From: CALBPI01 sp039027435
GTDB lineage: Bacteria; Pseudomonadota; Gammaproteobacteria; Steroidobacterales; Woeseiaceae
Assembly: GCA_039027435.1 (NCBI GenBank)
Contig: JBCCKF010000011.1
Location: forward strand, 1 to 64,000
Direction: 5' to 3'
Length of the DNA stretch: 64,000 nt
Positions 7,204 to 16,019 of this stretch are shown in pieces. Position 1 is the first letter of the stretch. Every line of letters begins with the position of its first letter. The notes beneath the pieces were generated by a model. It was not told the origin of the DNA and searched no databases. It was given only the letters and a program-made list of their open reading frames with translations. The position numbers and the translations under genes are program-made.

Positions 7204-8910
7204 TTATTCCTGGACGACGTTGATCTGATAGATCGCTGTCGAACCAGAAACCTCATTACCGATGGCGATGAGATCATTGCCGTTCGGGCTCTCAGCAGCC
7301 GGGATGAACACGATGCTCTCCGGGCCAATGTCACCGGCGGCAGGATTCGACTCATCCACACCGTTAGCGTCGTTGTCGCCGAGGCTTGGCGCTTCGCTGA
7401 AGTCACGGTCGATCGTGTATTCGATGAAGCGTGGGCTCTGCGGGTTCGAGATGTTGTAGACCATCACGCCACTGACGCGCTCAAGGCCGATGAAGGCGAA
7501 GGTAGCACCACCGATTTCACCAATCGCCAGCGCTTCCGGCTCAGGACCTTTGGCATCACTGCGAGTATCCGCATCGTTTTCGTCGTTGTCGGCATTGAAG
7601 TTGTTGGGCAGACGCTGCGCTGTGATGCGCTCGAAATCGTTGCCACTGTCGAATAGCACAGTACCGCTGGTATCCCAGATCGTGAATGAGCGGGCACCGA
7701 TCGAGAACAGCTCGTCGACATCGCCATCGTTGTCGGTATCACCGTTCGCTGTCGTCGTCAGCAGTCGACCGAGGTTTTCGTCGGCCTGTAGCGTGGCAGC
7801 ATCGGGGAAGGCAGTTGCATCCAAAGTGAGATCGCCCATGCGTTCTTCTTCGGAGAACCCGTCGTAGTCACGCGTGTCACCTTCGTTCGCTGTCACGATC
7901 AAGGTCTGACCCTGAAAGCTATAGGTCGCGATGGTGTCGGGCATGTAATAGCCCTTGATCGGCCAGTTGCGGATGTTGATGCCGCCGTCACGATCGCTCG
8001 CATCCAATTCGTTGCCGATGATGCTGTGGTCCTTGGTGCCCAAAGGCAGGATCGATGCAATCGTCGGACCTGCAAGATCAACAACCGCCAGCGCGTTGTT
8101 CTCCTGCATGCTCACGAACGCAAGGGAAGAGTCGGGTGCGAATGCGACAAACTCCGGCTCCAGGTCTTGCGCTACCGATGCGCCAGGGCCAAAGATGCGT
8201 ACCGCTGGGGCCAGTTCGGCTGCACGGGTACCACCTGCATTGAAGTCGGTGAACGTCAATTCGGGAATCACTACCGCGGCACTAAACGGCGCGATGTTGA
8301 TGACCGATATCGAACCTTCAGGATCGACGGTGTAGTCATCTGACGGCTCGCCTTCGTTTGCGACGACCAGGAAGTTGCCATCCGGAGAAGCCGCTACAGA
8401 GTCAGGTAGTACACCTACTTCTTGTGCGCCGAGGAAGCTAAGGTCAGATGCCTGAAACGCCGCTACGAAACCGCGCTCGTCGACTGCATCCGCAGCGATG
8501 GCCGCGTAGACGTTGCCACCGCTGACCGCAACGCTGTTGACGGCACCCAAAACGGTGGTGAACGCGGTGTTTGCCGTGATTGCTGCTGCTACGTCAATGG
8601 AGCCTGCAAGTACAGGTGCGCTCGGCGCCGAGATGTCGATGACGTCGACAACGCCGGTGTTTGCGTTGACCTGGAACAACTGATTGGTCGTCGGCTCGTA
8701 TGCAACGATCTCCGAAGCACCTTCGTCGAAAATACCACTCTGGTAGCGGCCGATCAGCTCGAGCGTGATCGAAGTAACGCCGTTTTCGCCGGCCGGTCCG
8801 ATAGGCCCGGTGGGTCCAGTCAGCCCGGTTGTACCGTCATCTCCCTCACATCCGGCCAGCATCACGCTGGCAGCTAGTGCCGTGACGGCAATTCTTCTCA
8901 TCGTTCTCAT
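7204..8910 (-). CDS. Choice-of-anchor I-type lipoprotein with collagen-like triplets
   Basis: 568-residue predicted lipoprotein: signal peptide with lipobox MLAGC near residue 20, then a short run of Gly-X-Y triplets (GTTGLTGPTGPIGPAGEN), then a long repeat-rich domain resembling the choice-of-anchor I/beta-propeller family (VDVIDISAPSAPVLAGSI, VAASPDGNFLVVANEGEPSDDY, VTANEGDTRDYDGF, ARSFTIWDTSG, GPEPEALAIGEI, GPESIVFIPAAESPNG). Relatives are surface or secreted proteins, some annotated as alkaline-phosphatase-like, but no phosphatase motif is evident. ATG at 8910 follows GGGAG with good spacing. Monocistronic, ending in a clear terminator. Confidence 0.82.
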   Translation of the reverse strand: MRTMRRIAVTALAASVMLAGCEGDDGTTGLTGPTGPIGPAGENGVTSITLELIGRYQSGIFDEGASEIVAYEPTTNQLFQVNANTGVVDVIDISAPSAPVLAGSIDVAAAITANTAFTTVLGAVNSVAVSGGNVYAAIAADAVDERGFVAAFQASDLSFLGAQEVGVLPDSVAASPDGNFLVVANEGEPSDDYTVDPEGSISVINIAPFSAAVVIPELTFTDFNAGGTRAAELAPAVRIFGPGASVAQDLEPEFVAFAPDSSLAFVSMQENNALAVVDLAGPTIASILPLGTKDHSIIGNELDASDRDGGINIRNWPIKGYYMPDTIATYSFQGQTLIVTANEGDTRDYDGFSEEERMGDLTLDATAFPDAATLQADENLGRLLTTTANGDTDNDGDVDELFSIGARSFTIWDTSGTVLFDSGNDFERITAQRLPNNFNADNDENDADTRSDAKGPEPEALAIGEIGGATFAFIGLERVSGVMVYNISNPQSPRFIEYTIDRDFSEAPSLGDNDANGVDESNPAAGDIGPESIVFIPAAESPNGNDLIAIGNEVSGSTAIYQINVVQE

Positions 8911-8991
8911 CGGGCGCTCCCGTTATGGTGAAAAGCGCGGAAGAATATGAAGGTTCTGCGAATGCCGGGTTACGAAGTTATGACAAACAGA

Positions 8992-10038
8992 TTACCGATC
9001 ATCGGTATTGCGCGGATTCACCCCAAGCGTCGCGTAGAGCGACAGGTAACGCGTCCCCATGGCTTGCGGCGAGTAGCGGTCGATTCGGCGTCTGGCTTCT
9101 TTGATGCAGTCTTGGCGCAGAGCAGAGTCGTCAAGCAAACGAACAACGGATTTTTCCAGCTGATCGACATTCTCGCGCTCGATGAGTAGCCCCGTTTGCT
9201 CGTGTTCAATCAAATCTGGAATGCCGCCGACATTGGCCCCGATCACGGGAATGCCGAGATGCATGGCATCCAGGATGATCGAGCCTAAACCTTCAAAGCG
9301 CGAGGGGAATGCAAAGACATCGAATGCCGCCATATGGCTGGCGACGTCCGTCACCTGCCCGGTGAAGTGCACATTCGATAGCGCTGCCGCCTGGCGCTTG
9401 AGGCTGTCCTCGTCTTCGCCCGATCCGACAAGAACGACCTGCCATTCCGGGTGGCGTTTGGCGATCTCGATCAGGTCCGGTTGTCCTTTCTGATATCCGA
9501 TCAATGCACCGATATGCCCGATGATCGGTCCAGCGCCCCACGCAGTTCGCAGTTGTCGGACCCGATCCGGATCCGCCTCGCTCGGCGTGAACGCACTGGG
9601 AATGACAGGTGAGGTTTGGATGTTGGTGTAGGCGTTGAGGTCATTGGCGATTGCCGATGAAATCCCTACGCGAGCCGCGGCGTTTCGATACACATAGCGG
9701 GTTACAAGGTTGTTCTTTAGCGGTCGCACCACACGCCGAGTGATGACATAGGGGACACGAAATCGCCAACCCGCGAGCGCGGTGGCCTGAACGCAGCGTC
9801 CTTCGTGCGCGTGGGCAAGGCGAACATCACGTAGCGCCGCAGCCGCGGTAAGAATACCGCTGACGCCGACGGTCTCGATGCCTTGTTGCCCCGCCAATCG
9901 CTCGATCAGCGGCTCGCCTTTACGCCCGACGATTCGCTGTCGGAATCCATGTCGGGCGAGTTCAAGGGCGAGCAGCTCGGTCTGTCGCTCCCCGCCGCGA
10001 AAACCACGTGCAAGATTGACGTGTGCGATATCGATCAT
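8992..10038 (-). CDS. Glycosyltransferase family 4 protein
   Basis: GT-B fold, retaining glycosyltransferase of about 348 residues. The N-terminal motif GFRGGERQTELLALEL, the nucleotide-sugar segment IIGHIGALIGYQKGQPDLIEI, and the family E-x7-E region in the form FEGLGSIILDAMHLGIPVIG (second Glu replaced by Asp, a common variant) support the call. The frame extends to 10140, but the homologous part starts at Met 10038. It is divergent from the AraC-type gene with about 100 bases between them. Acceptor and sugar are unknown; a glycolipid or LPS-related role is likely but inferred. Confidence 0.85.
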   Translation of the reverse strand: MIDIAHVNLARGFRGGERQTELLALELARHGFRQRIVGRKGEPLIERLAGQQGIETVGVSGILTAAAALRDVRLAHAHEGRCVQATALAGWRFRVPYVITRRVVRPLKNNLVTRYVYRNAAARVGISSAIANDLNAYTNIQTSPVIPSAFTPSEADPDRVRQLRTAWGAGPIIGHIGALIGYQKGQPDLIEIAKRHPEWQVVLVGSGEDEDSLKRQAAALSNVHFTGQVTDVASHMAAFDVFAFPSRFEGLGSIILDAMHLGIPVIGANVGGIPDLIEHEQTGLLIERENVDQLEKSVVRLLDDSALRQDCIKEARRRIDRYSPQAMGTRYLSLYATLGVNPRNTDDR

Positions 10039-10139
10039 GCGCCCATGGTAGCTGTGATGGTGTTCCCTGTGGGAGCACCAAGCTGAGTTATGCTTCCAAA
10101 ACACATGTTGGGTCAGGGCTTTGGCAGAGCGAATCATCA

Positions 10140-11156
10140 ATGCTTGATTACTTTATTCTGGCGCTCACCGGTTATTCGATCTTTGGTATGGCTATCCTGC
10201 TGGTTGGCTACTACCTTTTTTTTCCTGCTTTGCCCAAGCCATTGGTAGCGGTGGTTTCATGCACCAGTCTGCTGCTCAGTCTTGTTGGTATTCAGTGCTT
10301 TCATTGGCACTTTTTTGTCGCCGACATCTCGCCTGCTGAGGGCGGCTTCTACAGCCTGCTCCTTTTGGTGGCGCCACCATCGTTTTATTTCTTCAGTCGC
10401 GAAGTGCTTATGCCTGAGCGTCGGTTCGAGCTTACCGACCTGATTCACTTCTTGCCGCTCGTGCTGACCCTGACTATCAGCCCTAAAAACCTGGTGCCAT
10501 ACGCCTTCGTGCTAGGTACGGCTTATGCGTTCTGGTTTGCACGAGTGGTCTGGCTAATGCGCGCGGAACGCCACAGGTTTCGGGCAGAGATGTTCTTTTT
10601 TGCCCTGTTTGCACTGCTGGCCGTGGTGGTCTTGGTGTTCGGTCTGACTGCCGATCTGATGCCGACAGGGATATTTTTCGCCGCCTACGCCCTCGCCATT
10701 GGTTCGGCGGTGATCCTTGTGCAATCTGCACTGCTGTTCTTTCCGGCGCTCATTGAAGACATCAAGGATGCGGCGAGCGCCACGTATGCGACATCGACGC
10801 TGGGCAGTGTAGATGTCGAGGCCAGTATCGTTCGATTGCAGCGAGCAATGGACGATGAACGGTGTTTCGAGGATGAGTCTCTCAACCTTCGTTCGCTTGC
10901 TGGTCATCTCGAGCTACAACCGCACCAATTGTCGGAGCTAATCAACACGCACTTCGGCGTCGGTTTTTCCAAGTTCCTTCGCGGGCGACGAGTGGAGGCG
11001 GCGAAGACCTTGCTAGAGCGCGACCCGAGTGCTTCGGTGCTCTCTGTAGGGCTCAGTGTCGGATTCCGATCCCAATCAAATTTCTATACCGCCTTTCGCG
11101 CGGTTACCGGTTCCACACCCGGGGAATTCCGAGCGAAGACTCGTAAGGACTCCTGA
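10140..11156 (+). CDS. AraC-family regulator with membrane-embedded N-terminus
   Basis: 338-residue regulator: about seven hydrophobic helices in residues 1-215, then a cytoplasmic AraC/XylS double helix-turn-helix at about 235-335 (LNLRSLAGHLELQPHQLSEL ... SVGLSVGFRSQSNFYTAFR). ATG 10140 is chosen because the protein becomes hydrophobic immediately after it; the upstream open frame overlaps the divergent gene and has no homologous character. It probably senses a membrane or periplasmic cue directly. Likely targets are the divergent glycosyltransferase or the small membrane protein downstream (inference). Confidence 0.88.
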   Translation: MLDYFILALTGYSIFGMAILLVGYYLFFPALPKPLVAVVSCTSLLLSLVGIQCFHWHFFVADISPAEGGFYSLLLLVAPPSFYFFSREVLMPERRFELTDLIHFLPLVLTLTISPKNLVPYAFVLGTAYAFWFARVVWLMRAERHRFRAEMFFFALFALLAVVVLVFGLTADLMPTGIFFAAYALAIGSAVILVQSALLFFPALIEDIKDAASATYATSTLGSVDVEASIVRLQRAMDDERCFEDESLNLRSLAGHLELQPHQLSELINTHFGVGFSKFLRGRRVEAAKTLLERDPSASVLSVGLSVGFRSQSNFYTAFRAVTGSTPGEFRAKTRKDS

Positions 11157-11309
11157 ATGAACAATCAGGAGGAACGTAAACTATTGATTTAGATTTGAAT
11201 TCTTTCTTTTTGTTCCGATTTGTTCAAACAGGTAGTGACGGACCTCGCTTGGCTCCAGATTGTGCTTTCGAGGTCGAATTGACCGCCAATAGCGCACAGG
11301 AGAATCAAA

Positions 11310-11690
11310 ATGTTATCCACCGTGAACTACCTGATCTACATCGTTCTGAGTATCGGAATCACCATTGCCGTGGCCCGAACGCTAAGCGTCAACGGGCTGC
11401 CGTTTCTTGTTCGGAGTTTCTCGGGAGATGTGGAACTCGCGAGATCGACCAACCATCTGTTGGTCGTAGGCTTCTACCTCATCAACATTGGCTTCGTGCT
11501 AAAAAACATGCGAGTAAATGCGTCGATATCTGATATCAACTCATTGATTGTGTATCAGGCCTCCGAAATCGGCTTTGTATTGCTGGTGGTTGGTTTTATG
11601 CATTTCCTGAATATGTATCTCATCCGAAAGTCGGGGAGCGACATGCAGCGCTGGGCGGGTAGTGCCGAGAAGCTCGACTCCAAGGAGTAG
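11310..11690 (+). CDS. Small integral membrane protein, unknown function
   Basis: 126 residues with three predicted transmembrane helices (about 5-22, 48-64 and 86-108) and a polar C-terminal tail. A GGAG ribosome site sits 9 bases before the ATG. It is 153 bases downstream of, and in the same direction as, the membrane AraC regulator. I do not recognise a named family. Confidence 0.72.
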   Translation: MLSTVNYLIYIVLSIGITIAVARTLSVNGLPFLVRSFSGDVELARSTNHLLVVGFYLINIGFVLKNMRVNASISDINSLIVYQASEIGFVLLVVGFMHFLNMYLIRKSGSDMQRWAGSAEKLDSKE

Positions 11691-11727
11691 AAGCAACAGC
11701 GGCATGTTCTTGCGTTGTCCCAGGTAG

Positions 11728-11756
11728 CGCGGAGCAGCTCAGGCGGCTGCTCCGCG
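11728..11756. terminator. Perfect 11-bp GC-rich inverted repeat between convergent genes
   Basis: CGCGGAGCAGC and GCTGCTCCGCG flank a 7-base loop in the 97-base gap between two convergent genes. There is no strong T-tract on either side, so it is a probable bidirectional 3'-end structure or weak terminator, not a proven one. Confidence 0.55.
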
Positions 11757-11787
11757 TTGCGATACCCACAACCGACCTTGGTGTGCG

Positions 11788-12447
11788 CTAGAACCGGAAA
11801 CCAACACCGAGACTGACGCTGAGCGGATCGTAGTCTGATGTAATGGTTTGCCCGCTGTTGTCGGGACGCTCCAGTGTGATGTCACTACCGAGCAGGTAAC
11901 GAATCCCGACATCGACGAACCAGCGCTCGCCGGCGTCGTATCGGATGCCTGCCTGCAGTTGGGGTGCGACGTCATCGGTTTCGAATGAGATCTCGGCGCC
12001 GTCAATGTCGAAGTCGATATCCACTTCCTGAATGAACGCTAAGCCGGCTCCGACGTAGGTCCGATAGCGGTCGCTCCCGAGCAGATTGAATTCGTATAAG
12101 GCGGAGAGCCCATAGCTAACGCTGGCGAAATCGCCACCGCTCGCGGTCCCAAGCCCGTCGATCGTGACAGCGTCCAGGTCGCTCGTGCGATAGATGACTT
12201 CGCCCTCAACCCGCCAGTTGTCACCCACATAGCGTCCAACGCGACCGCCACCTGTGAATGATCCACTGAACTTTGCGGACTGCTGGGTTGCTGGTGCATT
12301 GGCACCGTCTTGGAACTCCAGATCCTGATCGCCAAGTGTGACGAAGCCGAGATCGCCCGTGACATACCAATCGTTCGCGCTCGCGGAGCCGCCTGCCAGC
12401 AACAATGCCAGTGATGCAAAGAGGCGAGTCTTTGTTGTGTTTTCCAT
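11788..12447 (-). CDS. Outer membrane beta-barrel protein
   Basis: 219-residue small porin-like/OmpA-barrel-like protein. A signal peptide (FASLALLLAGGSASA) is followed by alternating amphipathic strands with barrel features (WYVTGDLGFVTLG, GRVGRYVGDNWRVEGEVIYR, YRTYVGAGLAFIQEV, APQLQAGIRYDAGERWFVDVGIRYL) and a C-terminal aromatic signature ending GVGFRF for BAM insertion. Met 12447 is used because the signal peptide starts there. It is divergent from the LytTR locus, with a CATGAATG direct repeat between them. Confidence 0.85.
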   Translation of the reverse strand: MENTTKTRLFASLALLLAGGSASANDWYVTGDLGFVTLGDQDLEFQDGANAPATQQSAKFSGSFTGGGRVGRYVGDNWRVEGEVIYRTSDLDAVTIDGLGTASGGDFASVSYGLSALYEFNLLGSDRYRTYVGAGLAFIQEVDIDFDIDGAEISFETDDVAPQLQAGIRYDAGERWFVDVGIRYLLGSDITLERPDNSGQTITSDYDPLSVSLGVGFRF

Positions 12448-12526
12448 GATGATTATCCCGTGTTGAGTGTGTTTGAAATACGGGGCAAATCTGTCATTGC
12501 TCGGGCGCCCGTTGATGCGAATCACT

Positions 12527-12550
12527 CATGAATGGCGGGCTGCATGAATG
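12527..12550. repeat. CATGAATG direct repeat in divergent intergenic region
   Basis: Two identical 8-mers start 16 bases apart (12527 and 12543) between the beta-barrel gene and the LytTR gene. LytTR proteins bind direct repeats, so an operator is possible, but the spacing is shorter than the usual two-turn arrangement. Confidence 0.3.
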
Positions 12551-12593
12551 ACCGGTCGTGTTTTTGTATCAGCGGTAGGGACGCTTTGCGCCT

Positions 12594-12953
12594 ATGCTCG
12601 GGTCGTGGCGCAACCTGACCTCGAAAACCGTACCTTTTTGCTCAGAATTCTCGGCGTTATCGCCGAATTGGCGTTTGATCGCGTTTTCGGGGGTGATCGG
12701 CCTTCTGGCGTTCACCCCGGTTGCGTTGGAGCTGGAATCGCTGTTTCCGCTTAAGCACAACAACGATGCGCCCTCCGGCTTTGTTATCGAACTTGCGACC
12801 GAGAGTATTCAGGCTGCACCTGCTTTCTTGTTGAGCTGGTTTCTGCTCAACTTCGAATCGGTGACACCCCGCTCAATTCCTCCGGAAGACTCGGACGCCC
12901 CTAGCGGCAATCAGCCGCCCGAGATTGAGTCGCGACTGCCCGGTGCGATTTGA
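12594..12953 (+). CDS. Membrane module of a split LytTR regulator
   Basis: 119 codons encoding two hydrophobic segments (about residues 28-50 and 68-92) and a polar linker ending LPGAI, then TGA at 12951. The next open stretch is in the same frame and encodes a LytTR DNA-binding domain, so this looks like the N-terminal half of a membrane-anchored LytTR regulator cut by a nonsense codon. ATG 12594 is the first start after an in-frame TAG. It could be a pseudogene half, a sequencing error, or a genuine separate protein. Confidence 0.6.
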   Translation: MLGSWRNLTSKTVPFCSEFSALSPNWRLIAFSGVIGLLAFTPVALELESLFPLKHNNDAPSGFVIELATESIQAAPAFLLSWFLLNFESVTPRSIPPEDSDAPSGNQPPEIESRLPGAI

Positions 12954-12962
12954 GGTCCTGTG

Positions 12963-13241
12963 ATGGTGGCGAGCTCCGACCTGCATTATCTGCACGTTAC
13001 TACCCAACACGGGCGAGCCATGATCCTCGGCAGTCTTGTCGAGCTGGAAGCTGCGTATCCGGATAAAGGGATTCGTGTTCACCGGTCCCACTGGGTGAAC
13101 GAGAGTGCGGTCAGCAGCGTGCAGCGGCACAGTAAAGGTCTGCGGATTCGCACGCATTTGAGTGAGGAGTGGATTCCGGTCAGTCGTCGCCGACAGGCCG
13201 AGGTGCGAGACAGACTGGGAACGCAGTTTCAGAAAACCTGA
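12963..13241 (+). CDS. LytTR DNA-binding domain (C-terminal half of split regulator)
   Basis: About 92 residues comprising a LytTR domain: DLHYLHVTTQHGRAMILGSL, then the conserved VHRSHWVNESAV and WIPVSRRRQAEV. The domain itself is complete from its first beta strand. GAGG at 12952-12955 overlaps the upstream TGA and lies 7 bases before ATG 12963 (a GTG at 12960 is the alternative), so re-initiation is feasible. It is in the same frame as 12594-12953 and is convergent with the sortase-system kinase. If translated alone it would be a soluble binding domain without its sensor. Confidence 0.68.
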   Translation: MVASSDLHYLHVTTQHGRAMILGSLVELEAAYPDKGIRVHRSHWVNESAVSSVQRHSKGLRIRTHLSEEWIPVSRRRQAEVRDRLGTQFQKT

Positions 13242-13257
13242 ATCCGATGCCACGCAT

Positions 13258-15195
13258 TCAGGACTTGGCGCTATCGAATCGAATATCGAAAGCAACACCT
13301 TGCTCTGTGTTGCGTGCTTCGACAGTTGCACCGTGTGCTTGAGCGATCAGTCTCGCGATGTAAAGACCGAACCCGAGATGTCCTTCACCCGAGCGTTCGC
13401 CGCGGTGCGATACCAGCGGCATGAACAGTCGCTGCAGATCGCCTTCAGGTAACGACGAACCTTCGTTCGCGATGGAAATAGTGGGCGATGACCCTCGTGA
13501 TACTGATAGCGCAATCTCGCTGCCTTCCGGTGCGAAGGTGACGGCGTTCTCAACCAGCTTGTCGATCATTTGCACAAGCAAATCCGGGTTGCCGATGACA
13601 GTGATCCCCGGGTCTATGCCCCCGCCGAATCGGTGGGTGGAGAACGTGTCGGCGTATGCGCGTTGCAACTGTCGTGCGATGTCGCTCAGGTTGACCTCTA
13701 GATACTCGGCGTCGCGTGTCGCCTGCTCGGCACGATTCGCTCGAGTCATACCGAGCAAAGTTGCTCGCAGGCGCTCGACGCCACCGCTGGCACGATCAAG
13801 CAACGCTTCAGCATCTTTCGACAGTTGCGTGTGGCGCAGATTGTCGAGTGACGACTGAACCACCGCGATCGGTGTGCGCAACTCATGCGAGAGATTGTCA
13901 GCGAGCGATTGAAGCCAGGTCTGCTGCTCATCCAATTTTCGAAGTAGCGATTCAAAGCCGCGCGCAACGTCGCCAACCTCGTCTTTCGCCGTGCTACCGG
14001 GCAGCGTGGTCGTGATCCGCCCGCGAGCATCGAGCGCGGTACTCGCTGCATGTGAAAGGCGCCGCACCCGCAACGACAGCACCGTCGCGAAGGCCAGGAG
14101 CAGCGCAACCACCAGCACCGTGACGCCGAGTACCGCGAGCGTCATTCGAGTGCGCACTGGGTTGGTCAGCGAAAGGATCGCATCGGTGGGTTGCCGCAGC
14201 ACAAGCCCTGCGACGATTTCGCCGTTGCTTTCGAGCGGAATGGCGACTTCACTGATGAGACGCTCAGAACCCGCCTGTCGCGCACGACGACTTGTCGCGT
14301 CGCCCTGCAACAGTGAGTTCAGCCAGCGACTTCGCTGATCGAAGCCACGGTGCGCCGTCTCCTGTGTGGTTCGTCCGCCCTGAAACAGCCGTGCCAACCA
14401 AGGTGCCGCGGCTTCATTCGGCTGCGAGTCGATATTCGGTATGTTTCCGATCAGCGGGGTGAGACGCCAGCCTTCCGGACTGATCGCGAACATCTCTGTC
14501 CCAGCGATGCGATGTTCTTGAAGCGCTGCGGACAGTTCGCCGCTAACACTCAACATCGGGCCAGGGACGCTGCCCGCGTGTGTGGCGACAATGCTGTCGT
14601 TGAGTTTGACCCATAAGCCGAGCTGGCGTTCGCAAGGCGAGGATGGGATACGCAGCTCGAGTTGTGACCCATCGGCATCCGGAATCCAGGCGCCACGCAG
14701 GGGCGCCGCCCCTTCGCTTAGAGGGTCATTCGTGAAGACACCGCTGGCTACCGGTGCGAGCTTTGAAAGCAGCAAGCTGCCGTTCATCGTTGTGCAGCTC
14801 ACCGTGAACTCGGGTCGCACGTCACTACCGTGCACCACATCTGCATGCAGGAATAAGGCGCCGTTGTAGCTGCCTGCGGCGGTACGCAGTGCAGGTCCAC
14901 CTTCGGCGGCGTCGGCCGGGGCGACCAATGCATTCCAATCGGCGACAAAGCCGTCGAGAAGCGGCTCGCGCGTCAGCGGCTCGACAAACCACGGCGCCTG
15001 CTCCCTTGGATCGGCTAGCGTGCCGAGCGCGTCGTTAACCAGTGGTGCCACGCTGCGACCGGTGGTCATCAACAGACCTGACTGGGTCTCTCGCAATGCC
15101 TGCTCAGTCGCGCGGATGTAGCCGACACTGACCACGGGCAATGCGACTGTGAACAGTCCGATGGCTAGCAGTTGTCGTCGCAGTCCAAAACGCAA
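13258..15195 (-). CDS. Dedicated sortase system histidine kinase
   Basis: 645-residue sensor kinase of the proteobacterial dedicated sortase system (TIGR03785-type, identified mainly by context). Transmembrane helix at about residues 8-28, a large periplasmic domain of some 300 residues, a second helix near 350-375, HAMP, then DHp with the phosphoacceptor His in LSHELRTPIAVVQ (about residue 437) and a HATPase domain with N-box KLVENAVTFAPEG and G-box GFGLYIARLIAQAHG. It lies 14 bases downstream of the response regulator, forming a leftward pair divergent from target and sortase. Confidence 0.9.
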   Translation of the reverse strand: MRFGLRRQLLAIGLFTVALPVVSVGYIRATEQALRETQSGLLMTTGRSVAPLVNDALGTLADPREQAPWFVEPLTREPLLDGFVADWNALVAPADAAEGGPALRTAAGSYNGALFLHADVVHGSDVRPEFTVSCTTMNGSLLLSKLAPVASGVFTNDPLSEGAAPLRGAWIPDADGSQLELRIPSSPCERQLGLWVKLNDSIVATHAGSVPGPMLSVSGELSAALQEHRIAGTEMFAISPEGWRLTPLIGNIPNIDSQPNEAAAPWLARLFQGGRTTQETAHRGFDQRSRWLNSLLQGDATSRRARQAGSERLISEVAIPLESNGEIVAGLVLRQPTDAILSLTNPVRTRMTLAVLGVTVLVVALLLAFATVLSLRVRRLSHAASTALDARGRITTTLPGSTAKDEVGDVARGFESLLRKLDEQQTWLQSLADNLSHELRTPIAVVQSSLDNLRHTQLSKDAEALLDRASGGVERLRATLLGMTRANRAEQATRDAEYLEVNLSDIARQLQRAYADTFSTHRFGGGIDPGITVIGNPDLLVQMIDKLVENAVTFAPEGSEIALSVSRGSSPTISIANEGSSLPEGDLQRLFMPLVSHRGERSGEGHLGFGLYIARLIAQAHGATVEARNTEQGVAFDIRFDSAKS

Positions 15196-15209
15196 ATTCG
15201 GTCTCGGTA

Positions 15210-15923
15210 TCAGGCGGGTCGCCAGCGATAACCCATGCCGTAGACCGTCTCGATAGCATCGAAGTCTGCGTCAATCGCCTGGAACTTGCGGCGTATTCGC
15301 TTGATGTGTGACGTGACGGTGTTGTCGTCAAGGACCGTATTGGCTGCGTCCATCAACTGTTGGCGGTTCTTGACGTGGCCCGGGAAGCGAGCCAAAGCGA
15401 CCACCAGCCAGTATTCGGTCAGCGTCAACGGGATTGGGGTCTCAGACCAGAAGGCAGTAAATCTCGACTCGTCCACTCTGAGCGCGCCGCAGGTCAAAAC
15501 GGCACTGTCGGGTGTTTGCTCTCGCAGCGCAGCCTGCCGACGAAACAGTGCAGCGACACGTGCCAGTAGGTGCGCGAGACCAATGTCTTTGGTCAGATAA
15601 TCGTCGGCGCCGAGACGCAGGCCAGAGACCGCATCGAATTCGCTATCTCTTGCGGTCAGGAAAACGACTGGCAACGTCGCGCTGCGCGCGCGCAACGCAC
15701 GACACAGTTCAAACCCGCCCTCGACATCGTCACCGAGATTGATGTCGATAATCACAAGGTCCGGAAGCGTGGCTTCGAAGCGCGCGAGCGCCGTCGCGCG
15801 GCTAGCGTCGAGCGTAGTACGGTAGCCCTCGCGTTCGAAAGCCTCACAGTAGTTTTGTCCGAGCGCGGCATCGTCCTCGACGATGGCGACCCAGCGTGTC
15901 GGGTTATTCAGAGTGCTTGCCAC
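15210..15923 (-). CDS. Dedicated sortase system response regulator
   Basis: OmpR-class regulator of about 237 residues. Receiver domain with acidic pair EDD, phosphoacceptor Asp in DLVIIDINLGDD (about residue 60) and Lys in YLTKDIG; the C-terminal winged helix ends TVTSHIKRIRRKFQ ... IETVYGMGYRWRP. GTG 15923 is preferred because the receiver begins soon after it; GTG 15965 would add 14 residues. Neither has a strong ribosome site. Only about 96 bases separate it from the sortase target, which it probably controls through a shared divergent promoter (inference). Confidence 0.88.
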   Translation of the reverse strand: MASTLNNPTRWVAIVEDDAALGQNYCEAFEREGYRTTLDASRATALARFEATLPDLVIIDINLGDDVEGGFELCRALRARSATLPVVFLTARDSEFDAVSGLRLGADDYLTKDIGLAHLLARVAALFRRQAALREQTPDSAVLTCGALRVDESRFTAFWSETPIPLTLTEYWLVVALARFPGHVKNRQQLMDAANTVLDDNTVTSHIKRIRRKFQAIDADFDAIETVYGMGYRWRPA

Positions 15924-16019
15924 AATTCGCCATATTTGGTGTCGGATTTGCCACTGACGCGCCACGGCGAAGCCACCGACATGCGCTGCAATGACGTCTC
16001 GTCAACAGGGAGACTCACG

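Noticed and set aside
11167..11200. Consensus-like AGGAGGA ribosome site after the AraC gene
   Set aside because: No ATG, GTG or TTG at a proper distance opens a convincing frame; the nearest TTG frames are stopped at once or are a shadow of the membrane protein gene.
12548..12754. 68-residue frame overlapping the start of the split LytTR gene
   Set aside because: A different frame from the LytTR halves; the membrane segments and the in-frame LytTR domain belong to the 12594 frame.
15940..15981. TGTCGG/CCGACA inverted repeat between response regulator and sortase target
   Set aside because: Six-base arms 30 bases apart are expected by chance in GC-rich DNA; not enough to call an operator.
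15570..16019. 150-residue N-terminal extension of the sortase target frame
   Set aside because: It runs antisense through the response regulator, has no protein character and precedes a good signal peptide with its own ribosome site at 16020.
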